From Actinopolymorpha alba DSM 45243 (GTDB taxonomy: Bacteria; Actinomycetota; Actinomycetes; Propionibacteriales; Actinopolymorphaceae): DNA of 44,540 bases. The notes below the pieces were generated by a model. The model was not told the origin of the DNA and ran no database searches. It saw only the letters and a program-made list of their open reading frames with translations. The number at the start of each line of letters is the position of its first letter. The stretch's first letter is position 1. Below, piece after piece: positions 1-7,212 of the stretch. Made by a program: the position numbers and the translations under genes. The stretch covers positions 1 to 44,540 of the forward strand of contig NZ_KB892761.1 of NCBI RefSeq assembly GCF_000373925.1. The letters run 5' to 3'.

Positions 1-1
1 C

Positions 2-163
2 GAACTACTCGCCACCCTGGGCGGCATCGAAGAAACCGTGCTGCTCTACCACGACGGCGGCAAAGGACGCCCCCGCGCCCGCCGCATGCTCACCGAAACA
101 ACCCCCACCCAGCAACACCTAGCCGACCTGTTCAACATCCACCAGTACGCACCCACCCGCTGA
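2..163 (+). CDS. Transposase C-terminal fragment, IS1634/IS4-like (partial at window start)
   Basis: The reading frame is open from the first bases of the window and ends in TGA at 161-163, giving the last 53 residues of a longer protein. The tail has a small-residue/hydrophobic stretch ending in LLYHDGGKGRPRARRML, then a short helix and a YAPTR end, which resembles the C-terminus of IS1634-family (DDE, IS4-like) transposases. Codons are A/C-ended (GAA, ACA, CAA), unlike the G/C-ended style of the neighbouring genes, which fits a mobile gene. Whether the upstream part is intact cannot be seen. The family call rests on this short tail only; another DDE transposase group is possible. Confidence 0.55.
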   Translation, partial: ELLATLGGIEETVLLYHDGGKGRPRARRMLTETTPTQQHLADLFNIHQYAPTR

Positions 164-167
164 CCCC

Positions 168-183
168 ACCCAACGACTTGGGT
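168..183. terminator. Short hairpin just after the transposase stop
   Basis: ACCCAA-CGAC-TTGGGT forms a perfect 6-bp stem with a 4-nt loop five bases after the transposase stop codon. It may be a weak terminator or part of the insertion sequence end. There is no T-run after it. No second copy of the terminal repeat is inside the window, so the element boundary cannot be set. Confidence 0.3.
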
Positions 184-274
184 AATACACCAGCCGAGCC
201 CGCAAACCCAGCCCCACCAGGCAAAACCAGCTAAACGATCAAGAAAGACCGGAAACTCCCGCTAGGAGGAGATC

Positions 275-727
275 GTGTACCCAGCACCTCGTACACCCGA
301 ACAGCGCAAGAAGGACACGCTGGCCAGGTTCGCGACCGAAGTCGATGCCTGGGTGGCAACCGCCGGCAAGGACGGTGACGTCTATCTGACCCCGCTGTCG
401 TACCACTGGAACGGCGCGACCTTCACGATGGCGACCGCCGAGCAGACGACGACCGCGCGCAACCTCCGGACGGCCGGCGAGGTACGCCTGGCGTTCGGTG
501 AGACCCGTGATGTCGTCCTCGTCCATGGCGTGGTCGAAGCCTTTTCCGAAGAAGCCGTCCCGCTGAAGCTGGCTGACGACTTCGTGGCTGAGGTGTTGTG
601 GGATCCGCGCGGAGGCACGAACCCCTACGCCTTCTTCCAGGTCACTCCCCGGCGCATCCAGGCGTGGCGCGAGGAGAACGAACTCGATGGCAGGGACCTG
701 ATGAAGGACGGCGTCTGGTTGGTCTAG
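275..727 (+). CDS. Pyridoxamine 5'-phosphate oxidase-like FMN/F420 split-barrel protein
   Basis: A 150-residue protein of the flavin split-barrel (PPOX) fold. The GTG start at 275 is chosen because AGGAGGA lies 4-10 bases before it. The core looks typical: an N-terminal helix, a strand ending in TPLSYHW that resembles the family's 'SPhWF' substrate strand, a TTTARNLRTAGEVRLAF segment matching the usual phosphate-binding 'K.rNl..np.v.l' region, and a C-terminal TPRRIQAWRE strand. Members are small cytosolic dimers that bind FMN or F420 and reduce or oxidise small molecules; the substrate cannot be inferred. It stands alone between the transposase tail and the catabolic genes, with 139 bases to the next start, so membership of the downstream operon is uncertain. 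Confidence 0.7.
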   Translation: MYPAPRTPEQRKKDTLARFATEVDAWVATAGKDGDVYLTPLSYHWNGATFTMATAEQTTTARNLRTAGEVRLAFGETRDVVLVHGVVEAFSEEAVPLKLADDFVAEVLWDPRGGTNPYAFFQVTPRRIQAWREENELDGRDLMKDGVWLV

Positions 728-866
728 CCCGATCGGGCGCACCACCTTGTCCGCCGTACCTTGCCTGATGGGTGATCCACACGCGAGGGTGGACTGGTCG
801 GTGTGGCCTTCGAGGATCGGTGTTGCGTCGAGGAGAGTCGGTGCTCCTTTGAGGAAAGGAAGGCAG

Positions 867-1604
867 ATGAACGTGCTGCGGTGGCGTGAGCAGACCCGGG
901 AACGCCTCAACGAGCTCCTGCCCGAAGCGGTGGTCGTCCTGCCGATCGGCGCGACCGAGCAGCACGGTCCGCACCTCGCGACCGGCACCGACGCGCTGAT
1001 GGCCGAGACCGCGGCCGAACGCGCCGTGGAGCGGGCCGCTGAGGCCGCACCGCGTCCGCTCGTCCTGGCGCCCACGATTCCGGTGGGTGCGTCCGACCAT
1101 CACCTGCCGTTCGGAGGCACGCTGTCGCTGCGTCCCGAGACGCTGCTCGCCGTCCTGGTCGACCTGGCGCGTTCGGTCGCCGACTGCGGTGGGCGCCGGC
1201 TCGTCATCGTCAACGGTCACGGCGGTAACCGCGGGATCTGCTCGGCCGCTGCCGCCGCGGCGTCGGTGCGGTCACCGATCACGGTCGCGTACGCCGACTA
1301 CTGGGACGCCGCGGTCGGGGCTGACCTTGGCGGGACTCCGCTGCCGGGGCACGCGGGCGGGTTCGAGACCTCGCTGGTGCTTGCGGTGGCGCCCGACTGG
1401 GTGAAGGAGCGTGCCGGCCGGTCCGTCGTTCCGGAGATTCCCGCGGTGACCGGGCTCGAGATCCACCGGCAGGCGTCGTGGCACGAGCAGGACGGTTTCA
1501 CCGACGAGCCATCGGAAGCGAGCGGGGAGAAGGGGCAAGCCTGGCTTGACCATCTCGTCGCGGTGCTGGCGGATCGGCTCGTCGACCTGGCCAAGACGCT
1601 GTAG
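867..1604 (+). CDS. Creatininase-family amidohydrolase (copy 1)
   Basis: A 245-residue creatininase-family metallohydrolase (creatinine amidohydrolase fold, usual length about 240-260). ATG 867 follows GAGGAAAGGAAGG; an upstream in-frame extension to 747 lacks family similarity. Candidate metal ligands sit in the right order: E31 and H33 in GATEQHGPHL, D42 in TGTD, H118 in NGHGGN and E167 in GGFETS. The GASDHHLPFGGTLSL segment is the family's substrate-loop region. Known members hydrolyse cyclic amides or formamides (creatinine, FAPy, inosose ring), so the family gives a reaction type, cyclic C-N hydrolysis, but not the substrate. It heads the group with a cysteine hydrolase (15 bases on) and a cupin, and a second divergent copy lies at 8532. 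Confidence 0.85.
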   Translation: MNVLRWREQTRERLNELLPEAVVVLPIGATEQHGPHLATGTDALMAETAAERAVERAAEAAPRPLVLAPTIPVGASDHHLPFGGTLSLRPETLLAVLVDLARSVADCGGRRLVIVNGHGGNRGICSAAAAAASVRSPITVAYADYWDAAVGADLGGTPLPGHAGGFETSLVLAVAPDWVKERAGRSVVPEIPAVTGLEIHRQASWHEQDGFTDEPSEASGEKGQAWLDHLVAVLADRLVDLAKTL

Positions 1605-1619
1605 CGACTTTTTACGCCG

Positions 1620-2417
1620 TTGAAATCGGCGCTTGCCAGCCTGTGGGGGGTGCGCACCCTTGGAGCGAATGAGCGCAATTCCTGGCAGGTGAGCGACCGG
1701 CTGGTGGATCTGCGCCGGCCTACCCGGACGAGCCGCCCAGTGCGGGTTGACACCGAACCCCAAACGCTGGTGGTCGACCTCGCCCGTACCGCTCTCATCG
1801 TCGTCGACATGCAGAACGACTTCTGCTCACCGCATGGTTGGCTGGCCTCGATCGGCGTCGACGTCGAGCCGGCTCGCCGCCCGATCGAGCCGCTGCGCGC
1901 GCTGATCCCGGCGCTGCGGAGCTTGGACGTACCCATCGTCTGGCTCAACTGGGGAAACCGGCCCGACCGCGCGAACCTGCCCCCGAACGTCCTGCACGTC
2001 TACAGCCCCGACGGTCACGCGCCCGGAATCGGCGAGCGGCCGCGCCCCGGCGGCTCGCCCACTCTGCAGGCAGGAAGCTGGTCGGCGGCGGTCGTGGACG
2101 AGCTCACGGTCGAGCCCACCGACATCCGCGTCGACAAGTACCGCATGAGCGGGTTCTTCGACACTGCCCTGGACGGTGTGCTCCGCAACCTCGACGTGAC
2201 GACGCTGCTCTTCGCGGGCGTGAACGTCGACCAGTGCGTGTTCGCCACGCTCACGGACGCGGCCTGTCTCGGCTACGACTGCATCCTTCTGAAGGACTGC
2301 TGCGCCACCACCTCGCCGGCGTACTGCGAGGACGCGACGCACTACAACGTACGCCAGTGTTTCGGGTTCGTGGCTGATTCCAAGGCACTCGCACACGGCA
2401 TCGAGAGTGACCGCTGA
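1620..2417 (+). CDS. Isochorismatase-family cysteine hydrolase (carbamoylsarcosinase/biuret hydrolase/RutB-like)
   Basis: A 265-residue alpha/beta cysteine hydrolase. The catalytic triad is readable: D63 in VVDMQNDFC, K173 in DKYRMSGF and C206 in GVNVDQCVFATL, including the usual cis-peptide strand before the cysteine. The long insert between Asp and Lys, with the WLNWGNRPDR segment, matches the ureidoacrylate/biuret/N-carbamoylsarcosine branch, which cleaves a terminal urea-like C-N bond to ammonia and CO2, rather than true isochorismatases. The start is uncertain: TTG 1620 is the longest frame, with GTG 1650 or 1689 as alternatives; the domain proper begins near residue 28. It lies 15 bases after the creatininase and 25 before the cupin. 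Specificity within the superfamily cannot be decided by eye. Confidence 0.82.
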   Translation: MKSALASLWGVRTLGANERNSWQVSDRLVDLRRPTRTSRPVRVDTEPQTLVVDLARTALIVVDMQNDFCSPHGWLASIGVDVEPARRPIEPLRALIPALRSLDVPIVWLNWGNRPDRANLPPNVLHVYSPDGHAPGIGERPRPGGSPTLQAGSWSAAVVDELTVEPTDIRVDKYRMSGFFDTALDGVLRNLDVTTLLFAGVNVDQCVFATLTDAACLGYDCILLKDCCATTSPAYCEDATHYNVRQCFGFVADSKALAHGIESDR

Positions 2418-2442
2418 TCCCTTGTCTGAAAGGAACCTGCCG

Positions 2443-2844
2443 ATGAAGGTGTACGCACCCGCGGACTTCCGCTGTTACCGCATCTCGCCCGGAGACACCG
2501 TCCGGCTCGCGCTCGTCCACGCGCCGACTCCCGACCACGACGTCACGGTGGTCTTCGAGCTGTGGGACGTCGGCGGCGCCCAGCCCTTCAACAGCCATCC
2601 ACGGTCGACGGAGACGTTCTTCTTCCTCGCGGGCGAGGGTGAGGCGTACTGCGACGACGAGAAGCGGCCGGTCGCGGCCGGCGACTTCCTGGTCCTCGAG
2701 CCGGGCACCAACCACCGCATCGTCAACACCGGCACGGGTCCGATGGCCGCGATCACGACGATGTCACCCGACGACGGCTTCGCCGATCTCATCCTGCGCG
2801 GAGAGCCCGCGGAGCTCACGCCGGCCGACCTTGAGGTGTTTTAA
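2443..2844 (+). CDS. Single-domain cupin protein
   Basis: A 133-residue single-cupin protein. ATG 2443 follows GAAAGGA; a longer in-frame reading from 2407 overlaps the previous gene and lacks a ribosome site. The two cupin motifs are present: motif 1 around FNSHPRSTETFFFLAGEGEAYCDD, in which one metal His is kept and the second is replaced (SHPRSTE), and motif 2 around PGTNHRIVNTG. Such proteins act as small isomerases, dioxygenases or ligand-binding proteins. It is the last gene of the first short group (867-2844) and is followed by an independent promoter, so it may be co-transcribed with the creatininase and cysteine hydrolase. The substrate is unknown. Confidence 0.72.
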   Translation: MKVYAPADFRCYRISPGDTVRLALVHAPTPDHDVTVVFELWDVGGAQPFNSHPRSTETFFFLAGEGEAYCDDEKRPVAAGDFLVLEPGTNHRIVNTGTGPMAAITTMSPDDGFADLILRGEPAELTPADLEVF

Positions 2845-2850
2845 GCGTTC

Positions 2851-2878
2851 TTGACACACAAGTAACAGCGCGGAGACT
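2851..2878 (+). promoter_or_regulatory. Candidate sigma-70-type promoter of the 2951 operon
   Basis: A perfect TTGACA (2851-2856) is followed after 16 bases by GAGACT (2873-2878), which resembles the actinobacterial -10 TANNNT except at the first base. Transcription would start near 2885, ahead of the palindrome at 2903 and the TTG start at 2951. It lies directly after the cupin stop codon, so the large operon can be expressed separately from the first three genes. Confidence 0.45.
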
Positions 2879-2902
2879 GGGCCGACACAGCCGTCCCAGA
2901 AT

Positions 2903-2921
2903 ATGTTGATGCCATCAACAT
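2903..2921. promoter_or_regulatory. Palindromic operator ATGTTGAT-GCC-ATCAACAT
   Basis: Perfect 8-bp inverted arms around a 3-bp centre, AT-rich in an otherwise GC-rich region, lying between the candidate promoter and the ribosome site of the amidohydrolase gene. Spacing and symmetry are those of a dimeric repressor site (GntR, LacI, IclR or XRE type). A repressor here would block transcription just downstream of the start point. The XRE-cupin protein encoded at the end of the same operon (12495) is the nearest candidate to bind it. Confidence 0.55.
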
Positions 2922-2950
2922 TTTGCTCCTTCCTCCGAGGGGGGCGTGCG

Positions 2951-4270
2951 TTGACAGAGACCATTTCTGGAGTCGGCGGCCTGCGGTTGACCGGCGCCAC
3001 ACTTGCGGGTGGCCAGCCCGGGCTGGTGCGGATCGAACGCGGCCTGGTCACGGACGTGGCCGAAACGCCGGCTGCCCTCGAGTGCTCCTCGGCCGGCGCC
3101 GACGGCACGGAGCCCGTGAACCGCAGGGAGCACCTCGATCTCACGGGGTACGTGCTCCTGCCGGCAGCGGCCGAACCCCACGCGCATCTCGACAAGGCCC
3201 TCACCTGGGACGCGGTGGGCTGCGCGCCGGGCGACCTGCGCCATGCCGTCGTCTCCTGGCGGGAATGGTCCCGAAAGCTCTCGCCGGCGAACGTCCGCCA
3301 GCGCGCGCTCCGGGCTCTGGAAGACCTGGTGGCACATGGAGCCACCGCCGTACGCACGCATGTCGACCTCGGACCAACGGCGAGCCGGCTGCCGGTGATT
3401 GAGGCGCTGGTGTCACTCCGCGACGAGGTGGCCGGTGCGGTCTGGGTGCAGCTGGCGGCACTCACCGCTCCGGACACGCCGGAGAGTGTCGTACGCCAGG
3501 CGCTCGCCGCAGGCATCGACCTGGTGGGCGGCGTTCCCCACCTCGCCGACGATCCCACTGCGGAGACCAGGCGGCTGTTCGCGCTGGCCGAACACGCGGG
3601 CGCGGGACTGGACCTCCACATCGACGAGCACCTGGCGCCTGCGCCGCTCACCCTGCTCGAACTCGCTCGGCTGGCACGGGATACTCCGCTGCCGCGCGGT
3701 ATCACGGCCAGCCACTGCGTGAGTCTTGGCATGCTGGCCCCGAGCCGGCGGCAGGAGGTCGTCGAGGCGCTGGCCCAGACCACCATCGGGATCGTCACGT
3801 TGCCCCTCACGAACCTCTACCTGCAGGGGAGGGGATGGTCGAGCAGCCCACCACGGGGGCTGACCGCGGTGCAATCGCTTCTTGACGCCGGGATCCCGGT
3901 CGCGGCCGGAGGCGACAACATCCGCGACCCCTTCAATCCCATGGGCCGCGCCGATCCGCTCGAAACCGCGTCCCTGCTCGTGACCGCCGGCCACCTCGGT
4001 GTGGTCGAGGCGTACGACGCGGTGAGTACGACGGCCCGGCGCGTCCTCGGCCTTGACCCGGCCGGCCCGGTCAAGGGCGCGGCCGCGGATCTCCTTGCGG
4101 TGAAGGCGGAAAGCCTCTCCGAGGCGATCGCGACGGGCACCGAGGACCGGCTGGTGATCCGTGCCGGCCAGGTCATCCGCCGGACCACCGTGACCCGCAG
4201 CGGTCCCGCGCTGTCTGGCGTCAGGTCCGGCCGTCCCGAGGCGACCGAACTCGTCGCCACCTCTGGATAA
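2951..4270 (+). CDS. Cytosine deaminase-like amidohydrolase
   Basis: A 439-residue amidohydrolase-superfamily enzyme. TTG 2951 is chosen because GAGGGGGG precedes it by seven bases; an upstream ATG frame runs through the operator. Six metal/catalytic residues match the CodA pattern in order: H77 and H79 (PHAHLDKALTW), H223 and E226 (LHIDEH), H255 (ASHCVSLG) and D322 (GGDNIRDPF). The DPFNPMGRADPLETASLL stretch is typical of the cytosine deaminase/AtzC branch. Members deaminate or hydrolyse ring amidines: cytosine, creatinine, N-isopropylammelide. The context of creatininases, a carbamoyl-cleaving cysteine hydrolase and an AtzH-amidase fusion suggests it opens or deaminates an N-heterocycle imported by the adjoining ABC transporter. 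The first gene of a roughly 10-kb operon; the exact substrate is unknown. Confidence 0.83.
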   Translation: MTETISGVGGLRLTGATLAGGQPGLVRIERGLVTDVAETPAALECSSAGADGTEPVNRREHLDLTGYVLLPAAAEPHAHLDKALTWDAVGCAPGDLRHAVVSWREWSRKLSPANVRQRALRALEDLVAHGATAVRTHVDLGPTASRLPVIEALVSLRDEVAGAVWVQLAALTAPDTPESVVRQALAAGIDLVGGVPHLADDPTAETRRLFALAEHAGAGLDLHIDEHLAPAPLTLLELARLARDTPLPRGITASHCVSLGMLAPSRRQEVVEALAQTTIGIVTLPLTNLYLQGRGWSSSPPRGLTAVQSLLDAGIPVAAGGDNIRDPFNPMGRADPLETASLLVTAGHLGVVEAYDAVSTTARRVLGLDPAGPVKGAAADLLAVKAESLSEAIATGTEDRLVIRAGQVIRRTTVTRSGPALSGVRSGRPEATELVATSG

Positions 4271-4284
4271 CGAGGAGGATCCCC

Positions 4285-5082
4285 TTGTCCGCAAGCGCAG
4301 AAGCGGTGCCAGCAACAGCCGCCGCTCGCTCCACCTCCCCGTCCGCGTTGCGGTTCGAGGGCGTGAGCAAGCGGTTCAGCACCGGCACGCTGGCCCTGGA
4401 CGCCATCGACCTGACCGTGGACGCGGGCGAGTTCGTCAGTGTCGTCGGGCCTTCGGGCTGTGGCAAGAGCACCTTGCTGCGCCTTGCCAGCGGCCTGAGC
4501 CAGGCAACGGCTGGTGCGGTGGTCACGGGCGACGTGCGGGTGAGTTATGTCTTCCAGGACCCGACGTTGTTGCCCTGGCGTACGGTCCTCGGCAACGTCG
4601 AACTCGTCGGTGAGCTCGCGAAGCTGCCCCGGAGCGAGCGTCGCGAGAAGGCGTTGCGGATCATCAAGCTGGTCGGCCTGGAAGGATTCGAACGTCAGCG
4701 TCCCGGCCAACTGTCCGGCGGCATGCAGATGCGGGTCTCGCTGGCCCGTGCGTTGTTGCTGGATCCGGGGTTGTTCCTCTTCGACGAGCCGTTCGGCGCG
4801 CTCGACGAGATGACGAGGGAGCGGCTGGGAGACGAACTCCAGCAGCTGTTCCACTCCCGGCGGTTCGCTGGGCTGTTCATCACCCACTCGGTCGCGGAGG
4901 CGGTCTTCCTGTCGACCCGCGTGGTGGTCATGTCGGCCCGACCCGGCCAGATCGTTGCCGACGTGGAGATTCCGTTCGACTACCCGCGGTCGACGGAGCT
5001 GCGCTTCACCCCGGAGTTCGCCAAGATGACAGGCGTGGTGTCGGCCGCCCTGCGACGGAAAGGCAAGGGTGAGTTGACATGA
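4285..5082 (+). CDS. ABC transporter ATPase, nitrate/sulfonate/pyrimidine type
   Basis: A 265-residue nucleotide-binding subunit of an SsuB/TauB/ThiZ-type importer. TTG 4285 follows GAGGAGGA. Motifs: Walker A GPSGCGKST, Q-loop FQDPTLLPW (the family's hallmark LLPW), signature LSGGMQMR, Walker B LFLFDEPFGALD and switch His in THS. It couples ATP hydrolysis to the permease encoded next, with which it overlaps by four bases (ATGA), implying translational coupling. It starts 14 bases after the deaminase-like gene. Importers of this family carry sulfonates, nitrate, taurine or pyrimidine precursors such as hydroxymethylpyrimidine; with a deaminase in the operon a heterocyclic substrate is the better guess (inference). 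Confidence 0.9.
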   Translation: MSASAEAVPATAAARSTSPSALRFEGVSKRFSTGTLALDAIDLTVDAGEFVSVVGPSGCGKSTLLRLASGLSQATAGAVVTGDVRVSYVFQDPTLLPWRTVLGNVELVGELAKLPRSERREKALRIIKLVGLEGFERQRPGQLSGGMQMRVSLARALLLDPGLFLFDEPFGALDEMTRERLGDELQQLFHSRRFAGLFITHSVAEAVFLSTRVVVMSARPGQIVADVEIPFDYPRSTELRFTPEFAKMTGVVSAALRRKGKGELT

Positions 5083-5954
5083 GCCTGTCGCTGACCAAGG
5101 CGTTCAGAACGGCGGGGAGCACGCCGGCGAAGGGACCAGGTGTGCTGGCCGGCGCACCGCGGCTGGTCCGGCTCGCGATCCCGCCATTCGTCACGCTCGC
5201 GGTGATCCTCGGCATCTGGCTGACGATCACGTACGTCATCCTCGCGCCGGAGCGGCGGTTCCTCATGCCGCCGCCACACGAGATCGCCAAGGTGGGGTTC
5301 CTCGATCCGGCGAACCGGGCGCAGATGCTAAGCGCCCTGCTGCTCTCGACCCAGGTGGCCATGGTGGGCCTGGTGATCGCCACGGTGATCGGGGTCAGCG
5401 TCGCGGTGGTGATGAGCCAGGCGCGGGCGATCGAGCGTGCGCTCTATCCGTACGCCGTCGTACTGCAGACGATCCCGATCCTCGCGCTGGTTCCGCTGAT
5501 CGGGTTTTGGTTCGAGTTCGGGTTCACGAGTCGGGTGATCGTCTGCGTTCTCATCGCGTTGTTCCCGCTGATCGCCAACACGCTCTTCGGGCTGCAGTCA
5601 GTCGACGCGGCCCACCATGATCTGTTTACACTGCACGGCGCGAGCCGGTGGGAACGCCTTGTCAAGCTGCAGTTTCCGGCCGCGCTTCCGGCACTCTTCA
5701 CCGGTCTCCGGATCGCCGCCGGCCTCTCTGTCATCGGCGCCGTCGTCGGTGACATGTTCTTCATGCAGGGCCAGCCCGGAATCGGAACCCTGCTTGACCT
5801 TTACCGGTCCCGGCTGCAGTCAGAACAACTCTTCGCCGCGATCTTCCTGTCCTCGCTGCTGGGCATCGTCGTCTTCTCCGCGTTCGGGTTGCTGGGTCGG
5901 TTGGTCGTCGGCTCGTGGTCGACGTTCGGCGGCGGCAGCGGCCGGGAGCGCTGA
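5079..5954 (+). CDS. ABC transporter permease, SsuC/ThiX type
   Basis: A 291-residue integral membrane subunit with about six hydrophobic segments (first near residues 28-52). The cytoplasmic coupling loop is visible as HGASRWERLVKLQFPAALPALFTGLRIA, matching the EAA motif of binding-protein-dependent permeases. ATG 5079 overlaps the stop of the ATPase gene. It forms the transmembrane channel of the importer with the ATPase and the lipoprotein encoded 30 bases later. Length and topology are usual for the family; nothing looks damaged. Confidence 0.9.
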   Translation: MSLSLTKAFRTAGSTPAKGPGVLAGAPRLVRLAIPPFVTLAVILGIWLTITYVILAPERRFLMPPPHEIAKVGFLDPANRAQMLSALLLSTQVAMVGLVIATVIGVSVAVVMSQARAIERALYPYAVVLQTIPILALVPLIGFWFEFGFTSRVIVCVLIALFPLIANTLFGLQSVDAAHHDLFTLHGASRWERLVKLQFPAALPALFTGLRIAAGLSVIGAVVGDMFFMQGQPGIGTLLDLYRSRLQSEQLFAAIFLSSLLGIVVFSAFGLLGRLVVGSWSTFGGGSGRER

Positions 5955-5984
5955 GTCTTCCGCTTCTTGGAGGTTGTGACACCA

Positions 5985-7166
5985 GTGAAACTCTCTTCTC
6001 GCACGGCTGGATCCGTGGCAGTCATGATGTCCGCGCTCGCCCTCGCCGCGAGCGCCTGCGGGGGCGACGCGACCACGGAGAACCCACCGGCCAAGGCGGC
6101 CGCGGCCTCGTCCGCTCCGCCGGAGCAGACCCTGGCCGGTGTCTGCCCCGCCACGGTGGTCGCGCAGACCGACTGGAATCCCGAAGCAGAGCACGGCGCT
6201 CTGTACGAACTCGTGGGTCCTGGCTACCAGATCGACGCGGACAAGAAGCGGGTTTCGGGTCCGCTGATGATCGGCGGGAAGGACACCGGGGTCAGGATCG
6301 AGGTACGCACCGGCGGGCCGGCGATCGCCTACCAGACGGTGACCTCGCAGATGTACCTCGACCCGTCGATCACGCTTGGCATGGTGTCGACTGACGGCGC
6401 GATCGGTAACTCCGACAAGCAGCCGGTCGTCGGCGTGGTGGCCCCGCTGCGCAAGAACCCACAGATCCTCATGTGGGACCCGAAGGCACATCCCGACTGG
6501 AACACCATCGCCGACATCGGCAAGAGCGATGCGCGGGTCCTCTACGTCCAGGGTTCGCCCTACGGCGACTACCTCGTGGAGAAGGGGCTGCTGAAGAAGA
6601 GCCAGCTGGACGGGAGTTACAAGGGAACCCCCGCGACCTTCGTCGCCGAGGTCGACAAGATCGCCCAGCAGGGATTCGCGACCGCCGAGCCCTACATCTA
6701 CGAGCACGAGGTCCGTGCGTACGCCCGGCCGGTGAAGTACCAACTGATCGCCGACACGGGTTACGACCTTTATCCGCAGGCCCTTTCGGTGCGGGCGAGC
6801 GCCTTGAAGGAGCTCTCGCCATGCCTGAAGAAGCTGGTGCCGATCATCCAGCAGGCCCAGGTCGACTACATCAGCTCGCCCGATCGCACCAACAAGCTGA
6901 TCGTCGAACTCGTCGAGAAGTACAACAACGGGTGGGCGTACTCCGAAGGAGTGGCGGCCTTCGCTGCAAAGGAGATGCGCACGCTCGCCATTGTTGGCAA
7001 CGAGGACGGCAATACCCTGGGCAACTTCAGCTCCGAGCGGGTTCAGAAATCGTTCGACACCATCGCCCCGCTGTTGAAGAAGTCTGGCAAGAACCCGAAG
7101 GTGGGTCTCAAGCCGACGGAGCTTTACACCAACCAGTTCATCGACTCCACGATCGGACTCAAGTAG
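5985..7166 (+). CDS. ABC transporter substrate-binding lipoprotein, NMT1/ThiY-like
   Basis: A 393-residue exported binding protein. A lipoprotein signal is clear: positively charged start, hydrophobic stretch, then LAASAC with C25 as the lipidated residue, followed by a low-complexity TTENPPAKAAAASS linker. GTG 5985 is preferred since GGAGG lies 11 bases upstream; an in-frame TTG at 5967 overlaps that ribosome site. The body resembles periplasmic-binding-protein-like II (NMT1/SsuA) proteins with many Tyr/Lys/Gly-rich turns. It would capture the substrate outside the membrane and deliver it to the permease at 5079. NMT1-type proteins bind pyrimidines, sulfonates, nitrate or riboflavin-like ligands; the ligand here is unknown. 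Confidence 0.82.
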   Translation: MKLSSRTAGSVAVMMSALALAASACGGDATTENPPAKAAAASSAPPEQTLAGVCPATVVAQTDWNPEAEHGALYELVGPGYQIDADKKRVSGPLMIGGKDTGVRIEVRTGGPAIAYQTVTSQMYLDPSITLGMVSTDGAIGNSDKQPVVGVVAPLRKNPQILMWDPKAHPDWNTIADIGKSDARVLYVQGSPYGDYLVEKGLLKKSQLDGSYKGTPATFVAEVDKIAQQGFATAEPYIYEHEVRAYARPVKYQLIADTGYDLYPQALSVRASALKELSPCLKKLVPIIQQAQVDYISSPDRTNKLIVELVEKYNNGWAYSEGVAAFAAKEMRTLAIVGNEDGNTLGNFSSERVQKSFDTIAPLLKKSGKNPKVGLKPTELYTNQFIDSTIGLK

Positions 7167-7212
7167 GCGCCACTCAGTAGGCACCTGTCGACCACCGAAA
7201 CGGGAGGGGTAC

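Noticed and set aside
747-866. N-terminal extension of the first creatininase
   Set aside because: The added 40 residues do not resemble the family and ATG 867 has a good ribosome site.
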